Shown here in pieces: positions 33,884 through 41,961 of a stretch of 64,000 nucleotides of DNA. Within the stretch, counting starts at the first letter, position 1, and the number at the start of each line of letters is the position of its first letter. The stretch spans positions 255,990-319,989 of the forward strand of contig NZ_SNWX01000001.1 in assembly GCF_004362045.1 (NCBI RefSeq), read 5' to 3'. Below the pieces are notes generated by a model. It was not told where the DNA came from. It saw nothing but the letters and a program-made list of their open reading frames with translations, and searched no databases. The translations under genes and the position numbers were made by a program. Source of the stretch: Halanaerobium saccharolyticum. Its GTDB lineage: Bacteria; Bacillota; Halanaerobiia; Halanaerobiales; Halanaerobiaceae.

Positions 33884-36445
33884 ATGGAAGCTAATTTAGA
33901 AATTTTATTAGATTGTTTAGAAGAATATAAAAAGAAGGCAGTAGAGAGAAAAAATGCTTATGGACTTGATCCCAGACCCCTGGAGGCAGAAGAGGTAGAA
34001 GCTCTTTTTGCCGGTTTAAAAGTTGAAGGTTTAGAGAATAAGACTTTTACCATATTTGAGGAAGAAAGACTGGATCAACTGGTGTTGAGATTAATTGCAG
34101 AAGAAGTAAAAAGAGGAACTTTCCCTGCCTCTCATGCCAAGGCAGAGGGACTGGCAGATTTAATTAAGGAAGCAAAAATTAGAGAAGAAGAAAATCCTTA
34201 TTTAGAATCGGAAGCGGCATTAGAACTGCTGGCAGAGATGAAAGGTGGGGCAGCCACCTCTCGCCTGATTGATTTATTTGCCAAAGAGATCTATCGAGAT
34301 CAGATTACAGAAATTTTAAAAGAGACTGTTCTTGTCACAAAGGCTGATTTTGAAAAGTTAGAGGAACTGGCAGCGGAAAATCCTCATTTTATAAAAAATA
34401 TTGAAAATTTGATGTTGAGCTGGGCTTATAGAGATTTTGCTGAAGACTGGGAACTGGAGGACCAATATCAGGGCCTAACTTTAAGAGTTGGTGACAATAT
34501 TACAACTGGACACTTAAGTCCATCAAAAAATGCCAACAGCAGAACCGACCAGCCGAGGCATGCTCAATTTGTAATGGATGGACGTGAGGATGAGGAAGAC
34601 CTCTGGGGTAGATTGGAACAGCTCAAAGATCAGACAGCTGAAGGAGAGACCATTTTCTTTACAGCCGGTAAGGCGCTGGGAGAAGGTTCATCTCGTAAGT
34701 CTGCAACATATACCATGCAGCAGCTCCTGGGTCAGCCGGCAGCCGGAGAACCGGAAAAGAAAAAAGGTGGGGTTGTGGCTGCTAAGAGTTTTGCTCCTAT
34801 CTTTAAAGAGTCACTGGTTGCCTCTGGAATTCTACCTTTAGAAGTCGATACAGCAGAGATTGAAGAAGGAGACAGCCTTAAAGTTGATTTGCAGACTCAA
34901 AAACTGTTAGTTAATGACCAGCTTGAACTTGAGATTGAATTACCAATTGATTATAAACTGAAAAAAATTGCAGCTGGAGGTATGACCTATTTTGATGCCG
35001 GTAATCAGCTGCAGACAATGGCCTTAGACTTTTGTGAGCAGCATGGACTTAAAACTGGAGAGGTCAAAACTCCGGCTGAGCAGAATGTGATTGAAGAAGA
35101 TTCCAGACCTCCACAGACACTGGCTCAGAAAATTGTAGCTCATAATCGTCTTGACGGTAAAGATACTATTCTACCGGGGGAGACGGCTCAGGTTAAAATG
35201 AGAGGTGCTTTTTCTCAGGATACAACCGGGCCGATGACTATGGATGAGTATCAGTCAATGGCAGGAGAAGATTTTGGAGCTGAATTTGTAGTCCAGTCTT
35301 TATGCCATACCGGTGAGTGTCCCTCCAGTGCAGAAAGAGATACCCACAAATTTTTACATGACTTTGTCACCGAGCGCGGGGGAGTCTGTCTGCAGACTGG
35401 AGAAGGAATTATCCATACTATAGGTAACCGTTTTGTTCTGCCGACAGATGTGATTGTTGGTGGAGATTCTCATACCAGAACTCCCCGCGGGATTTCTTTC
35501 CCGGCGGCCTCAGATATAGTTGCTGGAGTTATGAAATACGGTAAACAGGATTTAACCATGGACGAATCAGTTAAAGTTAAATTTACCGGTCAGCCGCCGG
35601 AAGGTATTACGGCTCGTGATTTAGTTTCTGCTCTGGTTGTTTACGCAGAAAAAACTGTTGGTAAAGATATTTATAATGGCAGAATTATTGAGATGGAAGG
35701 TGTAGATTTCTTAAGCTCCGATGAACGCTATATTTTAACAAATGCTGTAGCAGAAAGAAGTGCTTCTGCAGGAGTTGTACCTTCTGATCAGACTACAGTA
35801 GAAACTATAAAGGAAAATCTGGAATATTTAAAATCTCGTCCTGATGCAGATTCTTCTCCTTCAGTTAAAAATACCATTCAGGCAGTTGAGGAGTATCTGG
35901 AGGAGCCTGTCTTGTTTGCAGCTGATGAGGACGCAGAATATGCAGCTGAAATTATAATTCCTCTGGAGGAACTTTCCGAACCTCTGGTTGCCAAACCACA
36001 TCATCCGGATAATGTAGCTCCTTTAAGTGAGGTTGAGGGAGAGCAGATTGATGAGGTTTATATTGGCAGCTGTGTTGGTGGAGATTTAAAAAGTATTCAG
36101 GAAGCAGCAGCAGTAATTTCCGGCCATCAGATCCCACAGGATCTGAACGTGGTAGTTGGACCTGCCTCCCGTGATATTTACGAGGAATTGATTGTAGATG
36201 GAACTATGGAAAGGCTGACTAGAGCTGGTGCAACAGTGATTATGCCCGGCTGTGGATTATGTATGGGGAACAAGCGCCGGATTGGTTCAGGTGCTACTGC
36301 CTTTACCACCACCACCCGCAACTATCAGTCGCGAATCGGACCAGCAGATTCCCGCACCTATCTCGGCAGTGCTCAGGTAGCAGGCTGTGTGGCAGTACTG
36401 GGACATATCCCGAGTCCTGAGGAGTATTTTAAGTTATATAAATAA
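33884..36445 (+). CDS. acnB: Aconitate hydratase B (bifunctional aconitase 2)
   Basis: This 853-residue iron-sulfur enzyme converts citrate to isocitrate. The layout is that of AcnB: an N-terminal HEAT-like domain (about 1-155), the swivel domain (TLRVGDNITTGHLSPSKNANSRTD), then the catalytic domains. Cluster ligands are in SLCHTGECPS-region blocks, GSCVGGDLKS and PGCGLCMGNK. Substrate blocks are GGDSHTRTPRGISFPA and TTTTRNYQSRIG. It follows the isocitrate dehydrogenase gene by 128 bases and is probably co-transcribed. No citrate synthase is in the window. Confidence 0.96.
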   Translation: MEANLEILLDCLEEYKKKAVERKNAYGLDPRPLEAEEVEALFAGLKVEGLENKTFTIFEEERLDQLVLRLIAEEVKRGTFPASHAKAEGLADLIKEAKIREEENPYLESEAALELLAEMKGGAATSRLIDLFAKEIYRDQITEILKETVLVTKADFEKLEELAAENPHFIKNIENLMLSWAYRDFAEDWELEDQYQGLTLRVGDNITTGHLSPSKNANSRTDQPRHAQFVMDGREDEEDLWGRLEQLKDQTAEGETIFFTAGKALGEGSSRKSATYTMQQLLGQPAAGEPEKKKGGVVAAKSFAPIFKESLVASGILPLEVDTAEIEEGDSLKVDLQTQKLLVNDQLELEIELPIDYKLKKIAAGGMTYFDAGNQLQTMALDFCEQHGLKTGEVKTPAEQNVIEEDSRPPQTLAQKIVAHNRLDGKDTILPGETAQVKMRGAFSQDTTGPMTMDEYQSMAGEDFGAEFVVQSLCHTGECPSSAERDTHKFLHDFVTERGGVCLQTGEGIIHTIGNRFVLPTDVIVGGDSHTRTPRGISFPAASDIVAGVMKYGKQDLTMDESVKVKFTGQPPEGITARDLVSALVVYAEKTVGKDIYNGRIIEMEGVDFLSSDERYILTNAVAERSASAGVVPSDQTTVETIKENLEYLKSRPDADSSPSVKNTIQAVEEYLEEPVLFAADEDAEYAAEIIIPLEELSEPLVAKPHHPDNVAPLSEVEGEQIDEVYIGSCVGGDLKSIQEAAAVISGHQIPQDLNVVVGPASRDIYEELIVDGTMERLTRAGATVIMPGCGLCMGNKRRIGSGATAFTTTTRNYQSRIGPADSRTYLGSAQVAGCVAVLGHIPSPEEYFKLYK

Positions 36446-36470
36446 ACGTGCAGGTACCGTTTACGGGACC
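36446..36470 (+). repeat. Dispersed repeat, copy C (short)
   Basis: ACGTGCAGGTACCGTTTAC begins directly after the aconitase stop. It matches the 5' part of copy A (18266) with the inner TGC omitted, and lacks the TGTCGA part. Confidence 0.6.
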
Positions 36471-36505
36471 AATTATTTCCAGTTAATTTAATAAAGAGAA
36501 AATCA

Positions 36506-36538
36506 AACAGCAGCTGATTTATTTTGGCTGCTGTTTTT
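36506..36538 (+). terminator. Terminator after aconitase operon
   Basis: AACAGCAGC (36506-36514) pairs with GCTGCTGTT (36527-36535), followed by TTTT. Confidence 0.9.
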
Positions 36539-36616
36539 AATAAGCTATTTCAGTAATTAACCTTGTAATTTGACCTAAAGTTCTATATAATTATAAATCG
36601 CTGCACCAGAAATATT

Positions 36617-36662
36617 AGCTGTCTGCTGATTATCAATTTTAATTAGCAGGCGGCTTTCTTTT
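36617..36662 (+). terminator. Second hairpin with T tract, upstream of helicase gene
   Basis: A 15-bp stem with G-U pairs is formed by AGCTGTCTGCTGATT (36617-36631) and AATTAGCAGGCGGCT (36641-36655), followed by TTCTTTTGTTTT. It lies 40 bases before the helicase ribosome site. It could be a backup terminator or an attenuator of the helicase gene. Confidence 0.65.
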
Positions 36663-36702
36663 GTTTTAAATTATAGAATTCTGACAATTGAAGGAGCCTA
36701 AA

Positions 36703-38736
36703 ATGAGCCATTTATTAAATGATCTAAACCCAAAACAAAAAATTGCTGCCCAGACTTTAAAAGGGGCAGTTTTAGTTCTTGCTGGAGCCGGAAGTGGAAA
36801 GACCAGGACTTTAACCTACAGGACAGCTAATTTGATTGAGAATGGTGTCAGTCCCCAAAACATACTGACAGTAACTTTTACCAATCGGGCAGCAGATGAT
36901 ATGAAAGCTAAAATAAGCAAATTAATTGGATCAGAGATTATAGATGAGATGAACCTGGGTACTTTCCACAGTATTTGTCTTAAGATACTGCGGGAAAATC
37001 TAAAAAAGGTCAACCGATCAGAAGGTTGTTTGATTTATGATACTAAAGATTCGACTGCAATTGTGGAAGATATTATATTTGATTTTGGTCTGGAAGAAAC
37101 TGAATATGAGCCAAAGATTGTTTTTAATATCATCTCGAAGGCCAAAATGGAATTAGTTCTGCCAGCTGATCTGGTAGATGAGTATGCGCAGCCAGATAAT
37201 CAGGGATCTGAACATTTTTATCAAATTGTGAGCAGAATTTATAAAGAGTATGAGCGGGTGCTGACAAATAACAATTGTTTTGATTTCAATGATCTGATCA
37301 AAAAGACAATAGAACTCCTGGAATCGGATCAGGAAATTTTAAATAAATATCAAAATCAATTTATGTACATTCAGGTTGATGAGTATCAGGATGTAAATCA
37401 CTCTCAGTATCATCTGATTTCTCTGCTGGCCCGACCGCAGAATAATATATTTGTAGTTGGTGATGACTGGCAGGGTATTTATGGTTTTCGGGGAGCTGAT
37501 ATCAGCAATATTCTGGAGTTTGAACATGACTATCCTGAGGCTGAGGTGATTAAACTTGAGCGCAATTACCGCAGCTCCAATAATATTATTTCGGCATCTA
37601 ATCAGCTGATCAATAATAACAGTCAAAATAAAGTTAAAGAAGCCTGGACTGAAGCAGATGATGGAGCCCCAATCTTTGTGGCCCGGGCAGAAAGTCCCCT
37701 GGTGGAGGCAAAATATATCTGCAAACGGATCAATCATTTAGTTGATTTTTATAACTATAAACTGAGTGATATTGTTATTTTATGCCGCAGTCACTTTCAA
37801 TCAATGCAGCTGCAGAATCAGCTGCCCAAATTTAGAATTCCCCACCAGCTGGTAGGAGGAGTTAGCTTTTTTGACCGCCAGGAAATCCGCTATTTTGTTA
37901 ATTATCTTAAACTGCTGGTTAATCCCAATGATCGACTGGCACTAAAGCGATTATTTAGAATTGAGGTCCATGGAGTTGGAGAAATCCTGCTGAGCGAGAT
38001 CACTAAATATGCTCGCGAAAATAAAATGAAAATTACTGATGTTTTTGAGAGTCCGACTGTAGTAAAAGGGATAGGTAATAATAAAGCTGCAAATATTATT
38101 GAATTTCAGCGGCGGGTGATTGACAGCATCTTTGATCTGCGAGAAGAAAAGCTGCCAATGCATAAGAAGGCAGTGGAACTCTATGCTCGAGTTGATTTTG
38201 ATCAGAATGTGCTGGCAGAACTTGATGATCCTGAGGGAAGAAAAAAATATATGAATATGTTTTTAGAAGATATGGCTGACTTTCAGAAAAATAAACCCGG
38301 GCGTGGACTTTATGATTATCTGTTAATTAATAAACTGATTGCAGATAAGGATATTACTGAAGATACTCAAGAAAAGGTAAAGGTGATGACAGCTCATTCG
38401 GCTAAAGGACTGGAGTTTCCGGTAGTTTTTATTATCGGAGCCGAGGAAGAGGTTTTTCCCCATTTAAAGAGTCTGGAAGAAAAGGCAGCAGGTTTAAATC
38501 CCTATGCAGTCGAAGAAGAGCGGCGTTTATTTTATGTGGCAATGACCCGGGCGGAAAAATTACTATTTATTTCCTTTGCCAACAGGAAGGTTTCTGGAGA
38601 CCAGGGCCAGTATAAGCAGATTGTACCTTCCAGATTTTTATATGAACTGCCGGAACAGCGGCTTGATTTTACCAGTGTTGAAGCTAAAAAAGGTGGATCA
38701 GGGATTCAGATGCGAAAAAATGTAGAAGTGATTTGA
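36703..38736 (+). CDS. UvrD/PcrA/Rep family 3'-5' DNA helicase
   Basis: This 677-residue superfamily 1A helicase has all core motifs: LNPKQKIAA (Q motif), LAGAGSGKTRTL (Walker A, near 27-35), TFTNRAADDM (Ia), VDEYQDVN (II), GDDWQGIYGFRGAD (III), LERNYRSS (IV), VKVMTAHSAKGLEF (V) and EERRLFYVAMTRAEK (VI). I choose ATG 36703, with AAGGAG at 36691-36696. A TTG at 36688 would place the start before that site. It is slightly shorter than typical PcrA and resembles Rep-like forms. It probably acts in repair or replication restart. Confidence 0.93.
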   Translation: MSHLLNDLNPKQKIAAQTLKGAVLVLAGAGSGKTRTLTYRTANLIENGVSPQNILTVTFTNRAADDMKAKISKLIGSEIIDEMNLGTFHSICLKILRENLKKVNRSEGCLIYDTKDSTAIVEDIIFDFGLEETEYEPKIVFNIISKAKMELVLPADLVDEYAQPDNQGSEHFYQIVSRIYKEYERVLTNNNCFDFNDLIKKTIELLESDQEILNKYQNQFMYIQVDEYQDVNHSQYHLISLLARPQNNIFVVGDDWQGIYGFRGADISNILEFEHDYPEAEVIKLERNYRSSNNIISASNQLINNNSQNKVKEAWTEADDGAPIFVARAESPLVEAKYICKRINHLVDFYNYKLSDIVILCRSHFQSMQLQNQLPKFRIPHQLVGGVSFFDRQEIRYFVNYLKLLVNPNDRLALKRLFRIEVHGVGEILLSEITKYARENKMKITDVFESPTVVKGIGNNKAANIIEFQRRVIDSIFDLREEKLPMHKKAVELYARVDFDQNVLAELDDPEGRKKYMNMFLEDMADFQKNKPGRGLYDYLLINKLIADKDITEDTQEKVKVMTAHSAKGLEFPVVFIIGAEEEVFPHLKSLEEKAAGLNPYAVEEERRLFYVAMTRAEKLLFISFANRKVSGDQGQYKQIVPSRFLYELPEQRLDFTSVEAKKGGSGIQMRKNVEVI

Positions 38737-38748
38737 TAGGGTTGATAG

Positions 38749-38789
38749 GGTACCGGGTACTTGGAAATAATTTCCAAGTACCCGGTACC
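38749..38789. repeat. 41-bp near-perfect palindrome
   Basis: Two 20-base arms, beginning GGTACCGGGTACTTGG and ending CCAAGTACCCGGTACC, flank a single central A. The GGTACCG--TACTTG block resembles the core of the dispersed repeat at 18266. It lies 13 bases after the helicase stop and has no T tract, so a simple terminator is less likely. Confidence 0.8.
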
Positions 38790-38795
38790 AAATAT

Positions 38796-38834
38796 ACTGT
38801 ACTTTTTTTCGTCTGAACTGTCCTAAAGTACAGT
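38796..38834 (+). promoter_or_regulatory. Inverted repeat, candidate operator of the RiPP cassette
   Basis: ACTGTACTTT (38796-38805) and AAAGTACAGT (38825-38834) are perfect 10-bp inverted arms 19 bases apart. The right arm ends on the first base of the -35 element of the next promoter. It is a candidate site for the response regulator encoded at 49122. Alternatively it is a terminator hairpin. Confidence 0.5.
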
Positions 38835-38861
38835 TGTATTAATCTAAAAGTGTGCTAGAAT
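38834..38861 (+). promoter_or_regulatory. Promoter of the precursor peptide gene
   Basis: TTGTAT (38834-38839) and TAGAAT (38856-38861) are 16 bases apart. A leader of about 100 bases follows, with a hairpin AAAGCTT/AAGCTTT (38917-38943) just before the ribosome site AAGGAG. Confidence 0.55.
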
Positions 38862-38970
38862 TAAATTAGAGTTAAGCAAGAAGATAAAAAAAAAGAAGTA
38901 AGTCAAATTCGAATTAAAGCTTTTGTAAAATTCAGAAGCTTTAAAATAATAATCAAGGAGAGTGGTATTT

Positions 38971-39255
38971 ATGGCAATGAGTAAAGAAGAAGTTAAGGCA
39001 GCAGTTGTTGAAGTTATGAAAAAGGCATCGATTGACAAGGATTTTCGTAATATGGTTTTAGATGATCCAGCAGAGGCTCTTGCAGAAGTAAGTGGTGGTA
39101 AAAAGCTTCCAGATGGTTACAAACTTAGTTTTGTAGAGGGGGATCCAGAAGCAGATGAAACTCTTACTTTACCTAAACTACAGGCAGATTTAAGTGATGA
39201 AGATTTAGAGGAGGTTTCTGCAGCTGGTTTTTGTACTATTATGTATTTTGGCTAG
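38971..39255 (+). CDS. NHLP-type RiPP precursor peptide
   Basis: This 94-residue peptide has a nitrile-hydratase-alpha-like leader (NHLP family): KASIDKDFRNMVLDDPAEAL, then LPDGYKLSFVE, then TLTLPKLQADLSDEDLEEV. The leader ends VSAAG, a double-glycine-like cleavage site. Everything after it is FCTIMYFG, an 8-residue core with one Cys, one Tyr and two Phe. ATG at 38971 follows AAGGAG at 38955-38960; a GTG at 38962 lies too close to that site. The gene stands alone between a promoter and an attenuator hairpin, ahead of a radical SAM gene. The product is presumably modified, cut and exported by the following genes. Its activity (signal or bacteriocin) is unknown. Confidence 0.87.
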   Translation: MAMSKEEVKAAVVEVMKKASIDKDFRNMVLDDPAEALAEVSGGKKLPDGYKLSFVEGDPEADETLTLPKLQADLSDEDLEEVSAAGFCTIMYFG

Positions 39256-39302
39256 TAAAATAAAAAATTAGATTTTTGATAGAAATGGTATGATTTATTA
39301 GA

Positions 39303-39338
39303 AGCAGTAGGAGTTCTAAAATAACTTTTACTGCTTTT
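39303..39338 (+). terminator. Attenuator-type hairpin between precursor and radical SAM genes
   Basis: AGCAGTAGGAGTT (39303-39315) pairs with AACTTTTACTGCT (39323-39335) over 13 bp, including two G-U pairs, followed by TTT. Partial readthrough would give more precursor mRNA than enzyme mRNA, as is common in RiPP operons. Confidence 0.7.
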
Positions 39339-39426
39339 AATATTATTAAAACTTTGTTCAAAAGTTTAATTATAATCATTAAATTTAAATTAATGACTAT
39401 AAAATTATTTTCTGGAGGCTTAAACA

Positions 39427-40773
39427 ATGAATAATAAAAATACATCTCTGCAAAATTTACACTGGTCAAAATATAATAAAATATTAAAATCCAAAAAATA
39501 CGGCTATTTACTTTATAATTCTCTAACTAACAGTCTTGCCAATCTGGATAATGGTACTTATTCTGAAATACAAAAGATTAAAAAAGATCCCAAAAATTAT
39601 GATTACAGTAAAAAACCGATGCTTTATTTACAACTTTTACAGAATAAAATTTTAGCAGCTCCTAATGAAGAAGAAGATACAATTAATCAGCGCAAACTAA
39701 AAAAAAGACAGCAGCAGTATGACAGTCACAAACTAACCTTAGCAATTGCACCTACTACTGCCTGTAATTTTAACTGCAGTTATTGTTTTGAAGCCAATAA
39801 AAAATCATCTTTTATTACAGAGGAAATAGAAAATGAAATTATTAATTTTATTAAAAGATTTTTTCCTTTAAAAGGAATGCACATTAACTGGTATGGAGGA
39901 GAACCACTCCTGGCATTTGATAAGATTAAAAGTTTAAATAAAAAAATTGAAGATTTAGATGTCCCTTATCAGTCAAGTATAATAACTAACGGCTATCTTT
40001 TCGATACAAATAAAATTAAAGAGTTAAAGGACTTAAAACTACAGCTGCTGCAGATTACTGTAGATGGGCCAGCAGAAATCCATAATCAGCGGCGTACTTT
40101 AAAAAATGGAAAAGGTACTTATCAACAAATAATGAATAACATATCTGAAATTTTAAGCTCAGACTGGACCGGCATTTTAAAATTAAGAGTTAATGTTGAT
40201 CGAAATAATCTTCAAAGTTTTGCTGAATTTTATCAAAAAACTAAAAAGGAATTTCCTTCTGAACAGTTAAAAATTTATCCAGGAATTATAAGTGATTTGA
40301 GTCAGGATAACTTAGATCTCGGCTGTGCCTTTGATCGAGCTGAAGAAATGAATTTTTACTTAAAATTATTTGAAGATTATGGTATTAAAGCTGATTCCTT
40401 TTATCCTGCAAGAAAAGTTCAAAGCTGTATTGCAGACACAAAAAACGCCTATGTTATTGGTCCTACAGGTAATCTTTATAAATGTTTAAATGATATAGGT
40501 GTGGAAAAAATGAAAGTTGGAAACATAACAAATCAGCAAGTAGAGAATAGAGATTTATTATCAAGGTATCTCATAGCTTCTGATCACTATCAAATAGAAG
40601 AATGCAAAAATTGCTTTTATCTTCCTGTTTGTAATGGAGGTTGTCCTAAAAAAAGAATAAAAAACTTAGCTGGAGATAAAAATGAAGACTTTTGTCTGAA
40701 ATTTAAGGGTAATTTTAAAAAAATGCTGGAAACTTATTATCAAATAAAAATGGAGAATAATGAAAGTAACTAA
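39427..40773 (+). CDS. Radical SAM/SPASM peptide-modifying enzyme
   Basis: This 448-residue protein has an N-terminal region (about 1-100) that could bind the leader, the radical SAM cluster motif CNFNCSYC (C113, C117, C120), WYGGEPLL, the barrel segments ITNGYL and TVDGPAEIHNQRR, and a C-terminal SPASM domain with SCIADTKNAYVIGPTGNLYKC, CKNCFYLPVCNGGCPKKR and DFCLKFK, enough Cys for two more [4Fe-4S] clusters. Such enzymes make thioether, C-C or epimerised residues in RiPPs. It is the only modification enzyme in the cassette, so it should act on the precursor at 38971. AGGAGG-like GGAGG lies before the ATG. Confidence 0.93.
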   Translation: MNNKNTSLQNLHWSKYNKILKSKKYGYLLYNSLTNSLANLDNGTYSEIQKIKKDPKNYDYSKKPMLYLQLLQNKILAAPNEEEDTINQRKLKKRQQQYDSHKLTLAIAPTTACNFNCSYCFEANKKSSFITEEIENEIINFIKRFFPLKGMHINWYGGEPLLAFDKIKSLNKKIEDLDVPYQSSIITNGYLFDTNKIKELKDLKLQLLQITVDGPAEIHNQRRTLKNGKGTYQQIMNNISEILSSDWTGILKLRVNVDRNNLQSFAEFYQKTKKEFPSEQLKIYPGIISDLSQDNLDLGCAFDRAEEMNFYLKLFEDYGIKADSFYPARKVQSCIADTKNAYVIGPTGNLYKCLNDIGVEKMKVGNITNQQVENRDLLSRYLIASDHYQIEECKNCFYLPVCNGGCPKKRIKNLAGDKNEDFCLKFKGNFKKMLETYYQIKMENNESN

Positions 40774-40797
40774 AGACTTAGGAAAGTAGGTGATCAG

Positions 40798-41961
40798 GTG
40801 CTAAAAACTATAAAAATTATTTTTATTATGGTTTTCGCCTCAATTATTTTAAGTGGCTGCACAAATGATTTAAATACTGAAAGCAGTCAGGAGTTCATAA
40901 AAATAGCGGCGGTATATCCTGTGAATCAAATTGATACTACTACCGCTTTTTGGAACGGCATAGAATTAGCTGTTAGAGAAATAAATCAAAATGGTGGTAT
41001 TAATAATAAGGAACTAGTAGTAGAAAAATATGATGACTCTGCTTCTGTAACAGAAGGGCTCGAAATTGCAGAAGTTTTGAGTCAAGACCAGGAAATTAAA
41101 GCAGTCATTGGACACTGGAATTCCAGTGTGACTTTAGCAGCAGCGGCAATCTATGAAGAGAATAAAAAAATAATGATTACACCTGCTTCTACATCTCCCA
41201 GAATAAATCAACAGGGATATAAATATATTTTTCAGCATATTTCAGATGACAAAAAATTTGCAGAAATGATGGCAGAGCTTGCCTTAAAAGAAAATTATAA
41301 AAGAATAGCAGTTTATTATGCTGATGATGAATATGGATTTGAGCTTTCAAACTATTTTATTAGATCTGCAGAAAATAAGAAAATAAATATTATAGATCGG
41401 ATCCCAATAGTTATTGAGCGGGAGAGAGTTTTTAAACTTTTAGAAAAGTGGGAAGTTCTGGATGTAGAGGCTGTATTTATTGCAGATGTTCTTTCTGAGA
41501 GTGGTAGAATTCTCCGTCTATTTGCTGATGCAGATAGTGAACTGCCAGTTATTTCTGCGACAGGTTTTAATCGGAAAAACTTTATCAAAGATTACAGTCA
41601 TTATCTTCCTGTTAGTTATTTAAGTACCACCTTTAATCCAGAGAGCAGTAATGAAAATACACAAAATTTTATAAACTCATATAAAAAGGAATATAATGAT
41701 CTACCTGATATGTGGAGTGCCCATGCTTACGAAATCATTGGAATCTTGGCTGAAGTGTTAAAGAAATCAGACATGAATTCTGCAGTTGATATTGCTGAAA
41801 ATTTAAAACAGATTTCCAAATTTAAAGGGTTAACAGGAGATTTGAATTATAGTCAAACTGGAGTATTAAAAGGACAGGATAAATATATAAAAATCATTAA
41901 AGAGGGTAAAATTTCTTACATGATAAATTCTGAAATGGTTGGAGGAATTTATAATGAGTGA
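40798..41961 (+). CDS. Lipoprotein, type I periplasmic-binding-like (branched-chain amino acid SBP family)
   Basis: This 387-residue protein starts at a GTG after AGGTG. The signal peptide ends LSGC, a lipobox, so it should be membrane-anchored outside the cell membrane. The fold is that of LivJ-type ligand-binding proteins: IAAVYPVNQIDTTTAFWNGIELAVREINQNGGINNKELVV, VIGHWNSSVTLAAAAIYEENKKIMITPASTSP, and VYYADDEYGFELSNYF. No LivHMGF transporter genes are near. It overlaps the next gene by 8 bases inside a RiPP export operon, so it may bind the peptide or a related ligand. Immunity, export assistance or sensing are alternatives. Confidence 0.85.
   Translation: MLKTIKIIFIMVFASIILSGCTNDLNTESSQEFIKIAAVYPVNQIDTTTAFWNGIELAVREINQNGGINNKELVVEKYDDSASVTEGLEIAEVLSQDQEIKAVIGHWNSSVTLAAAAIYEENKKIMITPASTSPRINQQGYKYIFQHISDDKKFAEMMAELALKENYKRIAVYYADDEYGFELSNYFIRSAENKKINIIDRIPIVIERERVFKLLEKWEVLDVEAVFIADVLSESGRILRLFADADSELPVISATGFNRKNFIKDYSHYLPVSYLSTTFNPESSNENTQNFINSYKKEYNDLPDMWSAHAYEIIGILAEVLKKSDMNSAVDIAENLKQISKFKGLTGDLNYSQTGVLKGQDKYIKIIKEGKISYMINSEMVGGIYNE

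Noticed and set aside
38749..38789. Ordinary terminator of the helicase gene
   Set aside because: The stem is unusually long with a one-base centre and no T tract follows, so a simple intrinsic terminator does not fit well.
38962..38970. GTG at 38962 as the start of the RiPP precursor
   Set aside because: It lies one base after AAGGAG; the ATG at 38971 has normal spacing.
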